Source: Streptomyces roseifaciens (GTDB lineage: Bacteria; Actinomycetota; Actinomycetes; Streptomycetales; Streptomycetaceae). Taken from it: 64,000 nt of DNA. Of this stretch, positions 51,233-60,451 are shown piece after piece. The DNA is taken from assembly GCF_001445655.1 (NCBI RefSeq), contig NZ_LNBE01000003.1:2400530-2464529 (forward strand), written 5' to 3'. The notes below the pieces were generated by a model. It saw only the letters and a program-made list of their open reading frames with translations. It made no database searches and had not been told where the DNA came from. Numbering within the stretch: the stretch's first letter is position 1; each line of letters begins with the position of its first letter. Position numbers and translations under genes: made by a program.

Positions 51233-54200
51233 TCACGCACAGGCTGTATGGGGTCTGCTGTCGGGGCGAGCGGCCTGGAGTTCGTCGGGAGTGAGGGTGG
51301 TGCGTGTGGAGATGCGGCACAGCTGCTTGATCCAGATATCAGGGTTCATGGGCAGGACGGCGGTGGACAAGCGACGGTGACGCCCGGCGAATCGCCGGTC
51401 ACCGAAGCTGGCGTCGTACAGGATTCCGTTGCCGCCTGGCGAGATGGCAGTCAGGGCGGATTCCAAGGGGATGGCACGGTCCCTCGTCCGGGTAGTGAGG
51501 TTCCAGATTTCCAGTTGCTGGCCGTCGGACAGGTATGCCGTGTCGCCGTCCCCCAGAAGTGCAGAGGAGGTGAGCCTCGTGGTGGGGATGGAGGTGTATT
51601 CGCGGCTCGTGTCCCAGCTGCGCAGTGTTCCGTCAGCCATCAGCGCGCGCAGTCGGTTGCCTGTGTAGCGCAGCTGGATGACCTCGGCGCCCGCAGAGAG
51701 TGCAAGGGTGCGCAGCAGTGGTCCGGTGGTCGCGTGGATTTCGATTCGTTTGCTGCCCTTGGTCACCGTGGCGTACTGGTCTGCGTCGGGTCGGCTGGCG
51801 ATCTTGGGGGTGGTGTCGTGGTCCGCGACGGCCATGCCGATGTCAGCGGTGTTCTGAATTTTTTCCGGGCTTCCGATGCCTTTGCCGGCGCTCGGGTCCC
51901 AGCGGGTGACGAGTCCGTCGTAGGAGACGAGCAAGGATCCCTGTGCGTTGGTGGCCAGCTCAGGAGTGCCAGTGGCTTCCCGGGTGCGGGGGGCGCTACG
52001 TTGGCGGGGGAGGGTGATCTGATGTATCGGTCGCAGTGCCGGGACGCTCCACACCGTCACTGTCCCTGGCGTGCTGTTGGTGGTGATGAGGTGTTTTTCG
52101 TCGGGGGTGAAGACCAGGCTCGAGGTTGCCGTCAGGGTGTCATCGGCTGGGGTCGCGGACAGTGTTTCGCGGCCGAGGGAATCCCATAGCCTGAGCTGTA
52201 CGGTGGTGATGCTCGCGAGGCTGTAGGAGAGGGTGGCGAGGTACTTGCCGTGTGGGCTGGGCTCGACAGTGCCTGTGCTTTGCGGCAGGGATTCCAGCGT
52301 GCCCAGGCCGAGTCGGAGGATGCCAACTGAGGTGATCTGGTCGACGGCCACCAGCAGCTCGTCCCGCTTGGTGACGACGGCTGCTTGGACCCACTTGAAG
52401 CCGCGCGCGGGCAGCACGCGCATGGCCGCCAGTTTGCCCGTCGTCAGGTCCCACACCGAGAGGTTGGTTCGCGGGTAATAGCCTTCCAAGCGGGCGATCG
52501 ACGGCGCGGAGAGGATCAGGTGTCGGCCCTGCGCATCCAAACGCATGCCGTGGCGCTCCCCACAGGTAAAGCCCCCGCCGGTGAAGGAGTGGGTGGGCTT
52601 GCCGGTGCTGAGATCCCACACGCTCACCCGCAGATCGGGCGCTTCCGTTTCCGTGCCCTGGCAGGTGACGTCGGCCAGGACGCGGCCGTCGCCACTGACG
52701 ATCAGGCCGTTCTTGTTGGGGATGGAGTGCTGGAACGCTGCTGTGTGGCGGTTCCACACGCTCACGTTCTTACCGCGAAGGACGACGAGAGTCGCGGCTC
52801 CAGGCCCTCGCCCCAGGACCGTATCGACTCCTTCGGCCGGGCGGATCTGCGGCGCGGCGCGCGCGGATGCGGCTTCCGCGGGAGATTCAAGTATGGCTGC
52901 TGTGGCGTTGGACTGGTGGATGACCAGGGTTCCGTCACCGGTGAAGGTCGCCGAAGTGATCTTGACGTCTTTCGGCTCGCCTTCCAGCATCAGCTCTCGC
53001 ATGGCCGATCTTGTGGCCATGTTCCAGATCACCACCCCCCTTGTGGGATGGGTGGCTGCGAGTGTCCGTCCGTCGGGGCTTAGCGTGGCCTGTCCGAAGC
53101 CGCTGCCTGGAAGGTCATGCCGTGCTGGCCGGGCGGCGTGCAGGTCCCAGATGCTGATGCGGCCCTGTCGCTCGCGCGCCGCGGCGAAGCGGCCGTCGGC
53201 CGTCAGCTGGACCTCGGACTGGTCACCGACGTCCAGGAGGTGCGCGTAGTCGTGGGTATTGAGATAGTGGCCCAGCAGGCTGGTGTATGCCTCAGGTGTG
53301 GGGTGAGTTTGGTAGGCGGCGATGCTCAACAGGTTGCTGGCCGTCGGCCGCGCCAGCGCCCGGCTGTTGTTGTCCGCCGTGGAGGCCAGGGCGCGTGAGA
53401 GGGCAACCGCCCGCTGCTCACGGGCGACACCGCGCTGGTAGAGAAAGAGAGCCCCCAGGACGAGGGCCGTCACCACGATCGCCGAGACCGTGCCGATCGC
53501 TGCCCGCTTTAATCGCCGCTTCCTGCGCCGGTGGGCGACACTGAGGTCGATGAAGTGCCGTTCGGCCGATGACAGGTCATCGGGGCGCTTCGCGGCCCAT
53601 TCTCTGGCGTCCGGGAGTGCTCTGCGCTTGAGGAGTTCTCCGGGTTCCTGGCCGCTGGTGTTCCAGCGGTCCAAAGCCTTCCGCAGATCCTCCTCCTGCC
53701 AGGTGCGGAAGGCGAGGTCTTCCTTGACCCAGTCGCCCAGGAGCGGCCAGTGCCTGATGAGCTCTTCGTGGGCCAGCTCGACAGTTTCCTCGCCTTCGGC
53801 GGCGCCAGCTGTCAGCAGCCGGGTGTCCACCAGCCGCTGGCCGACCGCCCACAGCTCTTCCGGCACGGATGTACGGCGCACGATCCTTCGCGTGTGCCGG
53901 CCCTCCTTGTCCGGGCGAACCAGTTGAGTGAACAGCCGCCGCGCCAGAATGGCTTCATCCGGCTCCAGCGTCTGCGTGTACACGCGGTCGGCATGCTGTG
54001 CCAGGGCTCCCAGGGCCCCGCCCACCTTGTCGTACGCCTGGTGAGTGATCCAGCCGTGTTCCTGCTTCGCCCACAGCAGTTCAAGGGTGGTCTCCAGCAG
54101 GGCCAGGGCTCCTGGCTGCTCCTGCACGTCTTGCACCATCCGGGTGGCCAGGCCCTGCCGGAAGGCCACCGCCGTGCCGCCGGCCGGGCCCTCGATCACC

Positions 54201-55504
54201 TCCCGTAGGGCCTGCGGGGACAGAGAACCCACGAGGAAGACCCTGAGGGCCTCGGTCATGCCAAACCGGTTCAGGACCGTATCCACATAGTCGGCCCGCA
54301 AGGCGAGCACGACATGCCAGTACCGCTGGCCGCCAGGGTGCTGGTTCTCGCCCATGCCCGGCAACTGGCCGATGAGCGCGGCCGCCTCCCGCTGCCACTG
54401 TGGATCCAGGACCTCTTCGAACTGGTCGATGATGAGGACCAGGCGACGGCACTCGCTCACAGCCAGCACGCGATTGACCGTGGCAAGTAATCCGCCGTCA
54501 GCGATCACGGTCGCCAACCGGGGAATTTCAGCGATCCGGTCCACTTCGCTTATGGCCGGCTCGAGTTCCGGCAGCAGCGCAGCAGCCAGCGCATGGATGG
54601 GAGTGGTCCCGCCCGCCGGCCGGCACGTGACGATCAGAGAGCCTTGAGTCTTCCGCAGGCGTGGGATGACACCAGCGTGCAGGAGCGAGGACTTGCCGCA
54701 CGCGGACGGCCCGACCACGGCAAGGGTTCTCCCGCTGGCCCCGACAAGGCGGGTCAGCTCCTCCGCTGTCTTCGTCCGGCCAAAGAAGAGTTTCCTGTCC
54801 TCCTCGCCGAAGGCCGACAGCCCCTTGTACGGGCATGCCGGGACCAGACGCTTACGCAGCGCCTCGCACAGCGGTGCCAGGACGTGCAGGGGAATGGCGT
54901 AGGAGGTCCGCAGGCGGGGATCGCGTGTAGCGGATACCGCAATCCCGATCACGCCGTTCAGTTCGTCGTCCCAGACGGGCGAGCCGCTGTACCCGAGGCT
55001 GACGACGAACCCGGCAGTGCGGTGGTCATCGATCTGGAACCATTCCGCCCCTGTCAGCCCCGCGATCCTTCCCTCGGTGTACGCGCCCTGGGGATCGTCG
55101 CTGCCATGCGGAAAACCATAGGCATGGACGTTATGTCCCCGCAGGTCCAGCCGGGTGACCAACGGCGCAGAAGAGGGCTCGGCTACCGTCGGCAGCAGCT
55201 CCAGCACAGCGATGTCCCCCGAGCCGTCGGCGGCGATGGGGCACCAGCCGTCTTCCCGGACTGTTGCCCGCGAAGACGGACGAGCGGCAGCCAGCGGGAA
55301 CGACACCGTCACCGGGCCCAGGGGCCGGTCCTGTGCCCTCTTGTCCCGCCCGAGCGCCGTGTTCACCACATGGGCGCATGTGACCATGGTGTCGGCCGAG
55401 AGAAGCAGTCCTCCCCCCGCAGGGGCCCCAGACACAGTTTCCACACGCACCAGTAACTCGGCGTACTCCTCCTCGTACGTGGTCACGATGTGGCGTGGTT
55501 CCAC
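51233..55504 (-). CDS. Trypsin-like protease / STAND NTPase / WD40-like protein (1423 aa)
   Basis: GTG 55504 overlaps the upstream Trypco1 gene by 22 nt. Residues ~10-215 are a trypsin-fold protease with a complete triad: His45 (VTCAHVV), Asp97 (GSGDIAVLEL), Ser173 (GYSGSPV). Residues ~225-600 are a STAND ATPase of the nSTAND1 type: 'PYKGLSAFGEEDRKLFFGR', Walker A at 265-273 (GPSACGK), Walker B at 355-364 (LIIDQFEE) and an 'AHEELIRHWPLL' winged-helix end. One membrane helix (about 668-689) precedes a ~700-aa WD40-like propeller ('LSPDGRTLAAT', 'VSVWDLSTGK'). It is predicted to sense through the propeller and act by proteolysis. Confidence 0.9.
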   Translation of the reverse strand: MEPRHIVTTYEEEYAELLVRVETVSGAPAGGGLLLSADTMVTCAHVVNTALGRDKRAQDRPLGPVTVSFPLAAARPSSRATVREDGWCPIAADGSGDIAVLELLPTVAEPSSAPLVTRLDLRGHNVHAYGFPHGSDDPQGAYTEGRIAGLTGAEWFQIDDHRTAGFVVSLGYSGSPVWDDELNGVIGIAVSATRDPRLRTSYAIPLHVLAPLCEALRKRLVPACPYKGLSAFGEEDRKLFFGRTKTAEELTRLVGASGRTLAVVGPSACGKSSLLHAGVIPRLRKTQGSLIVTCRPAGGTTPIHALAAALLPELEPAISEVDRIAEIPRLATVIADGGLLATVNRVLAVSECRRLVLIIDQFEEVLDPQWQREAAALIGQLPGMGENQHPGGQRYWHVVLALRADYVDTVLNRFGMTEALRVFLVGSLSPQALREVIEGPAGGTAVAFRQGLATRMVQDVQEQPGALALLETTLELLWAKQEHGWITHQAYDKVGGALGALAQHADRVYTQTLEPDEAILARRLFTQLVRPDKEGRHTRRIVRRTSVPEELWAVGQRLVDTRLLTAGAAEGEETVELAHEELIRHWPLLGDWVKEDLAFRTWQEEDLRKALDRWNTSGQEPGELLKRRALPDAREWAAKRPDDLSSAERHFIDLSVAHRRRKRRLKRAAIGTVSAIVVTALVLGALFLYQRGVAREQRAVALSRALASTADNNSRALARPTASNLLSIAAYQTHPTPEAYTSLLGHYLNTHDYAHLLDVGDQSEVQLTADGRFAAARERQGRISIWDLHAARPARHDLPGSGFGQATLSPDGRTLAATHPTRGVVIWNMATRSAMRELMLEGEPKDVKITSATFTGDGTLVIHQSNATAAILESPAEAASARAAPQIRPAEGVDTVLGRGPGAATLVVLRGKNVSVWNRHTAAFQHSIPNKNGLIVSGDGRVLADVTCQGTETEAPDLRVSVWDLSTGKPTHSFTGGGFTCGERHGMRLDAQGRHLILSAPSIARLEGYYPRTNLSVWDLTTGKLAAMRVLPARGFKWVQAAVVTKRDELLVAVDQITSVGILRLGLGTLESLPQSTGTVEPSPHGKYLATLSYSLASITTVQLRLWDSLGRETLSATPADDTLTATSSLVFTPDEKHLITTNSTPGTVTVWSVPALRPIHQITLPRQRSAPRTREATGTPELATNAQGSLLVSYDGLVTRWDPSAGKGIGSPEKIQNTADIGMAVADHDTTPKIASRPDADQYATVTKGSKRIEIHATTGPLLRTLALSAGAEVIQLRYTGNRLRALMADGTLRSWDTSREYTSIPTTRLTSSALLGDGDTAYLSDGQQLEIWNLTTRTRDRAIPLESALTAISPGGNGILYDASFGDRRFAGRHRRLSTAVLPMNPDIWIKQLCRISTRTTLTPDELQAARPDSRPHTACA

Positions 55505-55806
55505 TTCATGCTGACGGTGAAGTGGCCCTCACTCGCGGCCTTGGCGATGACGACGCCGGCCTCAGCCGTCAGCTTCACGCCGAACTCGACCGTCAGTTCC
55601 TCCGGCATACGCGTCATGTCCCGAACCCCCGAGAGAAAAGCCTCGGCCACCGGCCGTATCCGTCCCACAGCCTCCTGCAAGCTCTCCGCGGCCGTAGCGA
55701 TCACGTCCCCTGCCCGGGAAACCCTGTCCACCCCCGCCGGGTCAACCTCAACCTCCATGTGAATGGGCTCAGTGCCCTCAACAGGAACCTTCACCAAACA
55801 GCGCAT
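55483..55806 (-). CDS. Trypco1/CU044_2847-family small protein (107 aa)
   Basis: The protein reads 'LVKVPVEGTEPIHMEVEVDP', 'ATAAESLQEAVGRIRPVAEA', 'PEELTVEFGVKLTAEAGVVI' and 'AKAASEGHFTVSMKW', the trypsin-co-occurring domain: a small beta-rich protein that is nearly always encoded next to a trypsin-like protease or STAND gene. It overlaps the start of the 1423-aa protein by 22 nt, so the two are co-translated. In published comparative work such domains are proposed to be accessory sensors or regulators of protease-STAND conflict systems. Confidence 0.85.
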   Translation of the reverse strand: MRCLVKVPVEGTEPIHMEVEVDPAGVDRVSRAGDVIATAAESLQEAVGRIRPVAEAFLSGVRDMTRMPEELTVEFGVKLTAEAGVVIAKAASEGHFTVSMKWNHATS

Positions 55807-56069
55807 ACACGGGCCCCCGAATCACCTGTGTGCCACAGCCAAGCGGGCATGTGGCGATCCCTAGCCGACTGGTCTGGCCGGAAAACGTACTGCCGCCGCA
55901 AGCACGGCTCCAGAGCTCTGGCACAAGCCCCAGGGGCGCATGGAGGGCCCAAGGGGGCGCTCGGGCGCGCCGTAGTGAGGCAGGACCCACCACCTCAGCG
56001 TCCGTGGGCGAGAGCTGGCCACATGACCAGGCACGGGTGTCAGCTGCAGGCCCCCAAGCTGAACAGATG

Positions 56070-56627
56070 GACTTGACAGGGAACTTCTCCGGCGCCCGGG
56101 CCCACTGCGACGAGACCTGTCTCCCAGACCCGGTCACCCCGGACGGGGCGGCGAAGGCGGCGGCAGAGACCGGGGTCCTTGCCGTGTATCCGGATGCCGT
56201 CGTCGCCCGCACGTCGCTGATCATCGGCTACGGGCGGTCCGAGCATGAACGTGCCGTGCACGAACTCGCTGCGAGTACTCGCGACGGCACCCTGTTCACC
56301 GACGACATCCGCTGTCCAGTGCATGTCGCCGACCTGGCCGCCGCACTTCTGGAACTGGCCTCGTGCGACGCGTCCGGCATCCACCATCTCGCAGGCACCG
56401 ACGCTCTGAGCCGCTACGCGCTCGGCGTCCTCATCGCCAGGCGAGACGGACTCGACGCCTCCCGGCTACCCACAGGCTTGCGGGCCAACAGCACACTACC
56501 CGGCGCCCTCGACGTACGCCTCGACAGCCGGGCAACCCAGCGGAAACTGCGCACCACGCTGCGCGGTGCTCGGCAGTTCTGCGCCGCGCCAGAGAGTCAG
56601 TCACACGATCTGACCCATCACCCCTGA
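56070..56627 (+). pseudogene. RmlD-like sugar-nucleotide SDR lacking N-terminus and catalytic Tyr
   Basis: The sequence 'FSGARAHCDETCLPDPVTPD', 'GAAKAAAETGVLAVYPDAVV', 'ARTSLIIGYGRSEHERAVHE', 'FTDDIRCPVHVADLAAALLE' and 'GIHHLAGTDALSRYALGVLI' matches the second half of dTDP-4-dehydrorhamnose-reductase-like proteins. The first ~110 residues with the NAD(P) glycine motif are missing. The catalytic Y-x-x-x-K reads D-G-A-A-K (Tyr to Asp). The upstream codons (55830-56060) are not coding-like. It is followed 14 bp later by the HAD gene. Confidence 0.7.
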
Positions 56628-56640
56628 GCCGGCCGCGGAA

Positions 56641-57393
56641 GTGAGCGCCAGCCGCTATGGTCCCCTCGTGCGTCCACCGAGGGGACATACCGCCGACCGC
56701 CCCCACCGCCCAGCACCACCGCAACGCCTGCTGCTGGACCTGGACAACACCGCCGTCAGCCGCGAAGCGGCTCTCGCCCGATGGGCGCACGACTTCGTCC
56801 TCGAACACTGCCTCGAGACGAGTGCCGTCGCATGGCTGATCACCACCGACAACGACGGCCTCACCCCCCGCGAACGCTTCTTCGCTGAGGTGCGGAACCA
56901 CTTCAGCCTCACACCCACACCGGGGGAACTGCACCGGGCCTACCAGGACCGCAACCCGCGCCACATGCACTGCGGCCCGGCGGTTCTGATCCACCTTGCC
57001 AAGCTGCGCGCCTGCGGATGGACGGTCGGCGTGGTCACCAACGGGCTGACATGCACACAAGGCGCGGTGCTCGAACACACGGGCCTGACCCGCTACCTTG
57101 ACGGCTGGTGCATTTCGGAGGCTGAAGGAATCCGCAAGCCGGACCCGGACCTCTTCGCCCACACGGCTACCCGCTGCGGCCGCGACATCGCCGACGGCGG
57201 CTGGATGATCGGCGACTCCTTCGAAGCCGACATCGGCGGAGCCAAGAAGGCCGGGCTGCACACCATCTGGATCCGCCGCGGACGCACATGGCCACAAAGC
57301 CTCCCGCCCCCCGACCACACGGTGGACGATGTGACCGAAGCACTTGAACACCTCGCCCGAGCGCACACAGAATCCAGTGCTCGGTCGCGGTGA
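56641..57393 (+). CDS. HAD-superfamily phosphatase (250 aa)
   Basis: GTG 56641. HAD motifs are complete: motif I 'LLLDLDNTAV' (Asp33, Asp35), motif II 'VGVVTNG', motif III Lys in 'GIRKPDPDLF', motif IV 'GGWMIGDSFEADIGGAKKAG'. A C1-type helical cap lies between I and II ('WAHDFVLEHCLETSAVAWLI'). This pattern fits phosphoglycolate/pyrimidine-nucleotide-type phosphatases. A related HAD gene lies at 60985. It is the second gene in a run with the RmlD remnant and the gpsA-like gene; the gap to gpsA is 24 bp. Confidence 0.88.
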   Translation: MSASRYGPLVRPPRGHTADRPHRPAPPQRLLLDLDNTAVSREAALARWAHDFVLEHCLETSAVAWLITTDNDGLTPRERFFAEVRNHFSLTPTPGELHRAYQDRNPRHMHCGPAVLIHLAKLRACGWTVGVVTNGLTCTQGAVLEHTGLTRYLDGWCISEAEGIRKPDPDLFAHTATRCGRDIADGGWMIGDSFEADIGGAKKAGLHTIWIRRGRTWPQSLPPPDHTVDDVTEALEHLARAHTESSARSR

Positions 57394-57417
57394 GGACGGA
57401 GACGTGAGGCCCCCCTG

Positions 57418-58443
57418 TTGCCCACCACAACCAGCCAGCGGCGCCCCGCCCGGGTAGCGGTGTTCTCGGCCGGGTCCTGGGGGACCGCGCTCGGCAAGGT
57501 GCTGGCGGACGCCGGCAGCGACGTTGTCCTGCACGCCCGCCGGGTCGAGGTCGCCGAAGGGATCAACACCCATCGCCGCAACCCCGGCTACTTCCCGGAC
57601 GTCGAACTGCCGCCGGCTCTGGCGGCGACGACTGATCCGGCTGCAGCGCTGGACGGGGCGGACTACCTCGTGCTCTCCATCCCCGCCCAGTCCCTGCGGG
57701 ACAACCTCGCCGCCTAGGCGCCGCGCATCGGCCCGCACACCGTAGTCGTGTCCCTGATGAAGGGCATCGAGCAGGGCACCGGCAAGCGCGCGAGCGAGAT
57801 CATCAGCGAAACCACCGGTATGCCCGCGGGCCGCATCGCGGTGCTGTCGGGCCCGAACCTTGCCCGCGAGGTCATCACCGGCCAGCCCGCCGCCGCCACC
57901 ATCGCCTGCCCCGACGAAGAGGCCGCCCGCCGCTTCCAAGCCGCCTGCCACACCCCCTACTTCCGGCCCTACACCAGCACCGACGTCATCGGGTGCGAAC
58001 TGGGCGGCGCCGTGAAGAACATCATCGCCCTCGCCGTCGGCATCGCCACCGGCATGGGCCTGGGCCACAACACGACAGCCACGATCATCACCCGCGGTCT
58101 GGCCGAGACCACCCGACTGGCCACTGCCCTGGGCGCCCACCCGGCCACCCTGGCCGGGCTCGCCGGCCTGGGCGACCTGGCGGCCACCTGCTCCTCCCCG
58201 CTCTCCCGCAACCGCACCTTCGGCACCCACCTCGGCGGTGGCCTGACCGTCGCCCAGGCCACCGCCGCCACCCGGCAGACCACCGAAGGCGTCAAGAGCG
58301 CTCAGGCGATTCTCGGCCTCGCCCACGCCCACGACGTCGACATGCCCATCACGAGCGTCGTCACCGCACTGCTGCACGAGAAGATCACCCTCGACGAGGC
58401 TGCCACCTTGCTCCTGCAGCGGCCCCCCAAGCCCGAGCACTGA
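57418..58443 (+). pseudogene. gpsA: gpsA-like glycerol-3-phosphate dehydrogenase with in-frame TAG
   Basis: The start is TTG 57418 or GTG nearby; the two halves are in one frame. The N-terminal NAD domain '[20 protein letters not shown]' has S-A-G-S-W-G where the family has G-A-G-S-W-G. '[19 protein letters not shown]' follows, then TAG (57715-57717). After it comes 'VVVSLMKGIEQGTGKRASEI', 'VLSGPNLAREVITGQPAAAT', 'IGCELGGAVKNIIALAVGIA' (catalytic Lys) and 'GLAGLGDLAATCSSPLSRNR'. The full length would be ~341 aa. It is probably a second, inactivated gpsA. The C-terminal half has its own ATG (57757) but cannot bind NAD. Confidence 0.85.
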
Positions 58444-58485
58444 CCCCGGCCGCAGGCTCTCCGGCTGAACGCCGGCGCAGTGCGG

Positions 58486-58561
58486 TCACAGGCGTCCCTC
58501 GCTCGGATCTCCCCGGTGCACCACGTGGACGTGCCAGTGCTTCGATTCCTTGGCTCTGTTC
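58486..58561 (-). pseudogene. Severed C-terminus of a HIT-domain gene
   Basis: On the minus strand from the element's left end: 'RAKESKHWHVHVVHRGDPSE' and a stop at 58486. HWHVHV is the catalytic histidine-triad motif (H-x-H-x-H). It belongs to the HIT gene whose N-terminal part lies at 60156-60420, and is cut off by the ISL3-type insertion. Confidence 0.8.
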
Positions 58562-58596
58562 ACGAGAATGGGTTCTGGCTCAGGTTGTGTGGTCCG
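58562..58596 (+). repeat. Left terminal inverted repeat of the ISL3-type element
   Basis: Pairs with 60121-60155 at 31 of 35 positions. It interrupts the HIT coding sequence directly before the RAKESKHWH segment. Confidence 0.8.
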
Positions 58597-58691
58597 AGCA
58601 CTGTGAGTGACGATTGAACCCCTTGTGGCACCTCGGGAAGTTGCCTCAAATCGAGCAGTGGCGCGAGTGACTGGGCTGACAGTTCGGTGCT

Positions 58692-59456
58692 GTGACTGAG
58701 ATCTTGCTCCGGCTGGACGAGTTGTTGTTCTCGTCGATCGCGGACGTCGCGGTGCTGTCGGTAGACGTGAACATCGCGATAGTGCGTGTTGATGTGCGGT
58801 GCACAGCCGCGGGTGCCTCGTGTCCGGGTTGTGGAGCGTGGTCTGCCCGGGTTCACGGTTCCTACCTGCGGTTTCCTGCTGATGTCCCGAGTGCGGGACG
58901 AAGTGTCGTACTCCAGCTGCGGGTCCGACGGTTCACCTGCCGGAACGCCGACGCCTGGAAACTGTGGGAAGAGATCGTGCCGCTCAGCTACAAGGGCAGC
59001 TACCAGCACGTTCGCGCCTACCTCCGCCTGAAACGCACCTCGCCACGGCCCGTGACAGCCCGGCAGCCCTCGCCCCAGGCCGTCGCCGGATGGATCCTCC
59101 GCCGCCCGGGAACCCTCTCCGAGACCGAACACCTCCACCTGAAGAAGGTCCGGGCCAATTGCCGCGAGATCGACGCACTCACCAGGCACGTCCGGTCCTT
59201 CGTGACCATGCTCACCGAGCGCCAGGGCGAGCGACTGCCGGACTGGCTTGATGCCGTCAGACAGGACAACCTCCCCAGCCTCCACGCCCTCGCTGCGGGC
59301 ATCGACCGCGACCGTGACGCCGTCGTCGCCGGCCTCACTCTCCCCTGGAACTCGGGCGTCGTCGAAGGGCATGTCAACCGCATCAAGATGCTCAAGCGCC
59401 AGATGTTCGGTCGCGCGGGCTTCGCCCTCCTGCGGAAACGGGTTCTCATGTCCTGA
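58692..59456 (+). pseudogene. ISL3-family transposase with internal deletion (254 aa)
   Basis: GTG 58692. The N-terminal zinc finger 'CPGCGAWSARVHGSYLRFPA' and 'VLQLRVRRFTCRN' are normal. The sequence then jumps into the middle-helical part ('YQHVRAYLRLKRTSPRPVTA') and the C-terminal end ('LPSLHALAAGIDRDRDAVVA', 'NSGVVEGHVNRIKMLKRQMF'). The region with the first two catalytic Asp residues (about 200-250 residues) is missing; only the final Glu remains. It cannot act alone but could be mobilised in trans by a related transposase. Confidence 0.82.
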
Positions 59457-59545
59457 TCACCGGACCAGGCGGGAGGAAGTCGATGGCAGCACCGTCTGCG
59501 AATGTGCGAACCTCCTTCTCCCAGATGCCGATTGAGAAGACTGTG

Positions 59546-60055
59546 ATGACCCGCGACGACGCTCTCAAGCAGCTCAGCCACATCGCGCGCGAGAGGGCAT
59601 TCGGTAGGCACGTCGGGTCTGAACAGCTCATCCAGGCAGGGCTGAACGCTCTGATTGCCGGGGTTGAGAGTCCCTCCCTCGCTATGCTGGCCGGTCTCCT
59701 CAGGAGCGAAGAGCCCGAGGCTCCGGCACTCTTCGACCAGGTGCTGGAGGAGTTGGGACTGCTCTTCCACCCGCCCGCTGACCCTCGGGCCGCGAAGTGG
59801 GCGATGGCCTACTGGGTCGCCGGTCAGATGGCCGACGGATCCCTGGATCCCGCCGCCGGCACCCACCTCATCTGGGCAGACATCGCCTATGACCTCGGCT
59901 ACCCCGAAGAGCTGGAACCCCTTGTCCACTGCGCGCACAACCTGGACGGCTGGGAGGAGGACTGGAGAGTCCCTTTCGAGGAACTCAACAGGGAAGCGGT
60001 TGAGGCAGCTAAGCAGTTCCTCAGCAAGCGGTCGGCAGCAAGGGCGGGAGACTGA
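59546..60055 (+). CDS. Cytosolic protein of unknown function, ISL3 passenger (169 aa)
   Basis: ATG 59546 is chosen (MTRDDALKQLSHIARERAFG); an upstream in-frame extension is poor. The protein is helical and acidic: 'LIQAGLNALIAGVESPSLAM', 'LAGLLRSEEPEAPALFDQVL', 'WVAGQMADGSLDPAAGTHLI' and 'CAHNLDGWEEDWRVPFEELN'. Such proteins are widespread in Streptomyces, often near toxin-immunity-type genes, but no function is established. It lies between the transposase and the right inverted repeat, so it moved with the element. Confidence 0.75.
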   Translation: MTRDDALKQLSHIARERAFGRHVGSEQLIQAGLNALIAGVESPSLAMLAGLLRSEEPEAPALFDQVLEELGLLFHPPADPRAAKWAMAYWVAGQMADGSLDPAAGTHLIWADIAYDLGYPEELEPLVHCAHNLDGWEEDWRVPFEELNREAVEAAKQFLSKRSAARAGD

Positions 60056-60120
60056 CCGCCGTTTCATTCACGCCACCGGCATTGGTCCACCCGCTACCTG
60101 GCCCCCTCACTCCGCGTGGC

Positions 60121-60155
60121 CGCACCACAGAAGCTGAGCCAGAACCCGTTCTCGT
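60121..60155 (-). repeat. Right terminal inverted repeat of the ISL3-type element
   Basis: Reverse complement of 58562-58596 with four mismatches. It truncates the HIT gene after 'VVTNVGSY' and adds a foreign tail to its frame (ending at 60094). Confidence 0.8.
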
Positions 60156-60420
60156 AGCTGCCCACGTTCGTCACCACCGAGGCCGCGCCGTGCTCCTCAC
60201 ACACCCGGGCCGCCACTTCGCGCACCACGGCCATCGCCTCGCCGATCACCTTCTCACCGTGATCACCGAGGTCGATTAGCGACGGAACATGCTGCTTGGG
60301 CACGATGTGCACGGGGCACAACGGCTTGGTGTGCTCGAATGCGAGCACCGTGGCCGTCTCGGCAACCACCCTCACGGGCGTCCGCCCACTGAGTGCCTCG
60401 TCACAGTAGAAGTCGCTCAC
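60156..60420 (-). pseudogene. N-terminal part of a HIT-family gene interrupted by ISL3
   Basis: ATG 60420. 'CDEALSGRTPVRVVAETATV', 'AFEHTKPLCPVHIVPKQHVP', 'SLIDLGDHGEKVIGEAMAVV' and 'AASVVTNVGSY' are the first ~90 residues of a normal HIT hydrolase (nucleotide-phosphoramidase/Ap4A-hydrolase-like). The catalytic H-x-H-x-H is at 58486-58561, beyond the element. Read through the inverted repeat the frame ends after 18 foreign residues. It is the last gene of the minus-strand hydrolase operon. Confidence 0.82.
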
Positions 60421-60451
60421 CGCACCTCCCTATGCCTCGGTCGGTCTGCGT

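Larger units (their letters stand above)
58562..60155. mobile_element. ISL3-type element with passenger gene, inserted in a HIT gene
   Basis: The terminal inverted repeats are 35 bp long (58562-58596 and 60121-60155; 31 of 35 match; both start ACGAGAA and contain GGGTTCTGGCTCAG). Inside are an internally deleted ISL3 transposase (58692-59456) and an intact-looking unrelated gene (59546-60055). The insertion splits a minus-strand HIT-family gene, leaving its two parts outside the repeats. No clean 8-bp target duplication was found, possibly because of later change. Confidence 0.8.
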
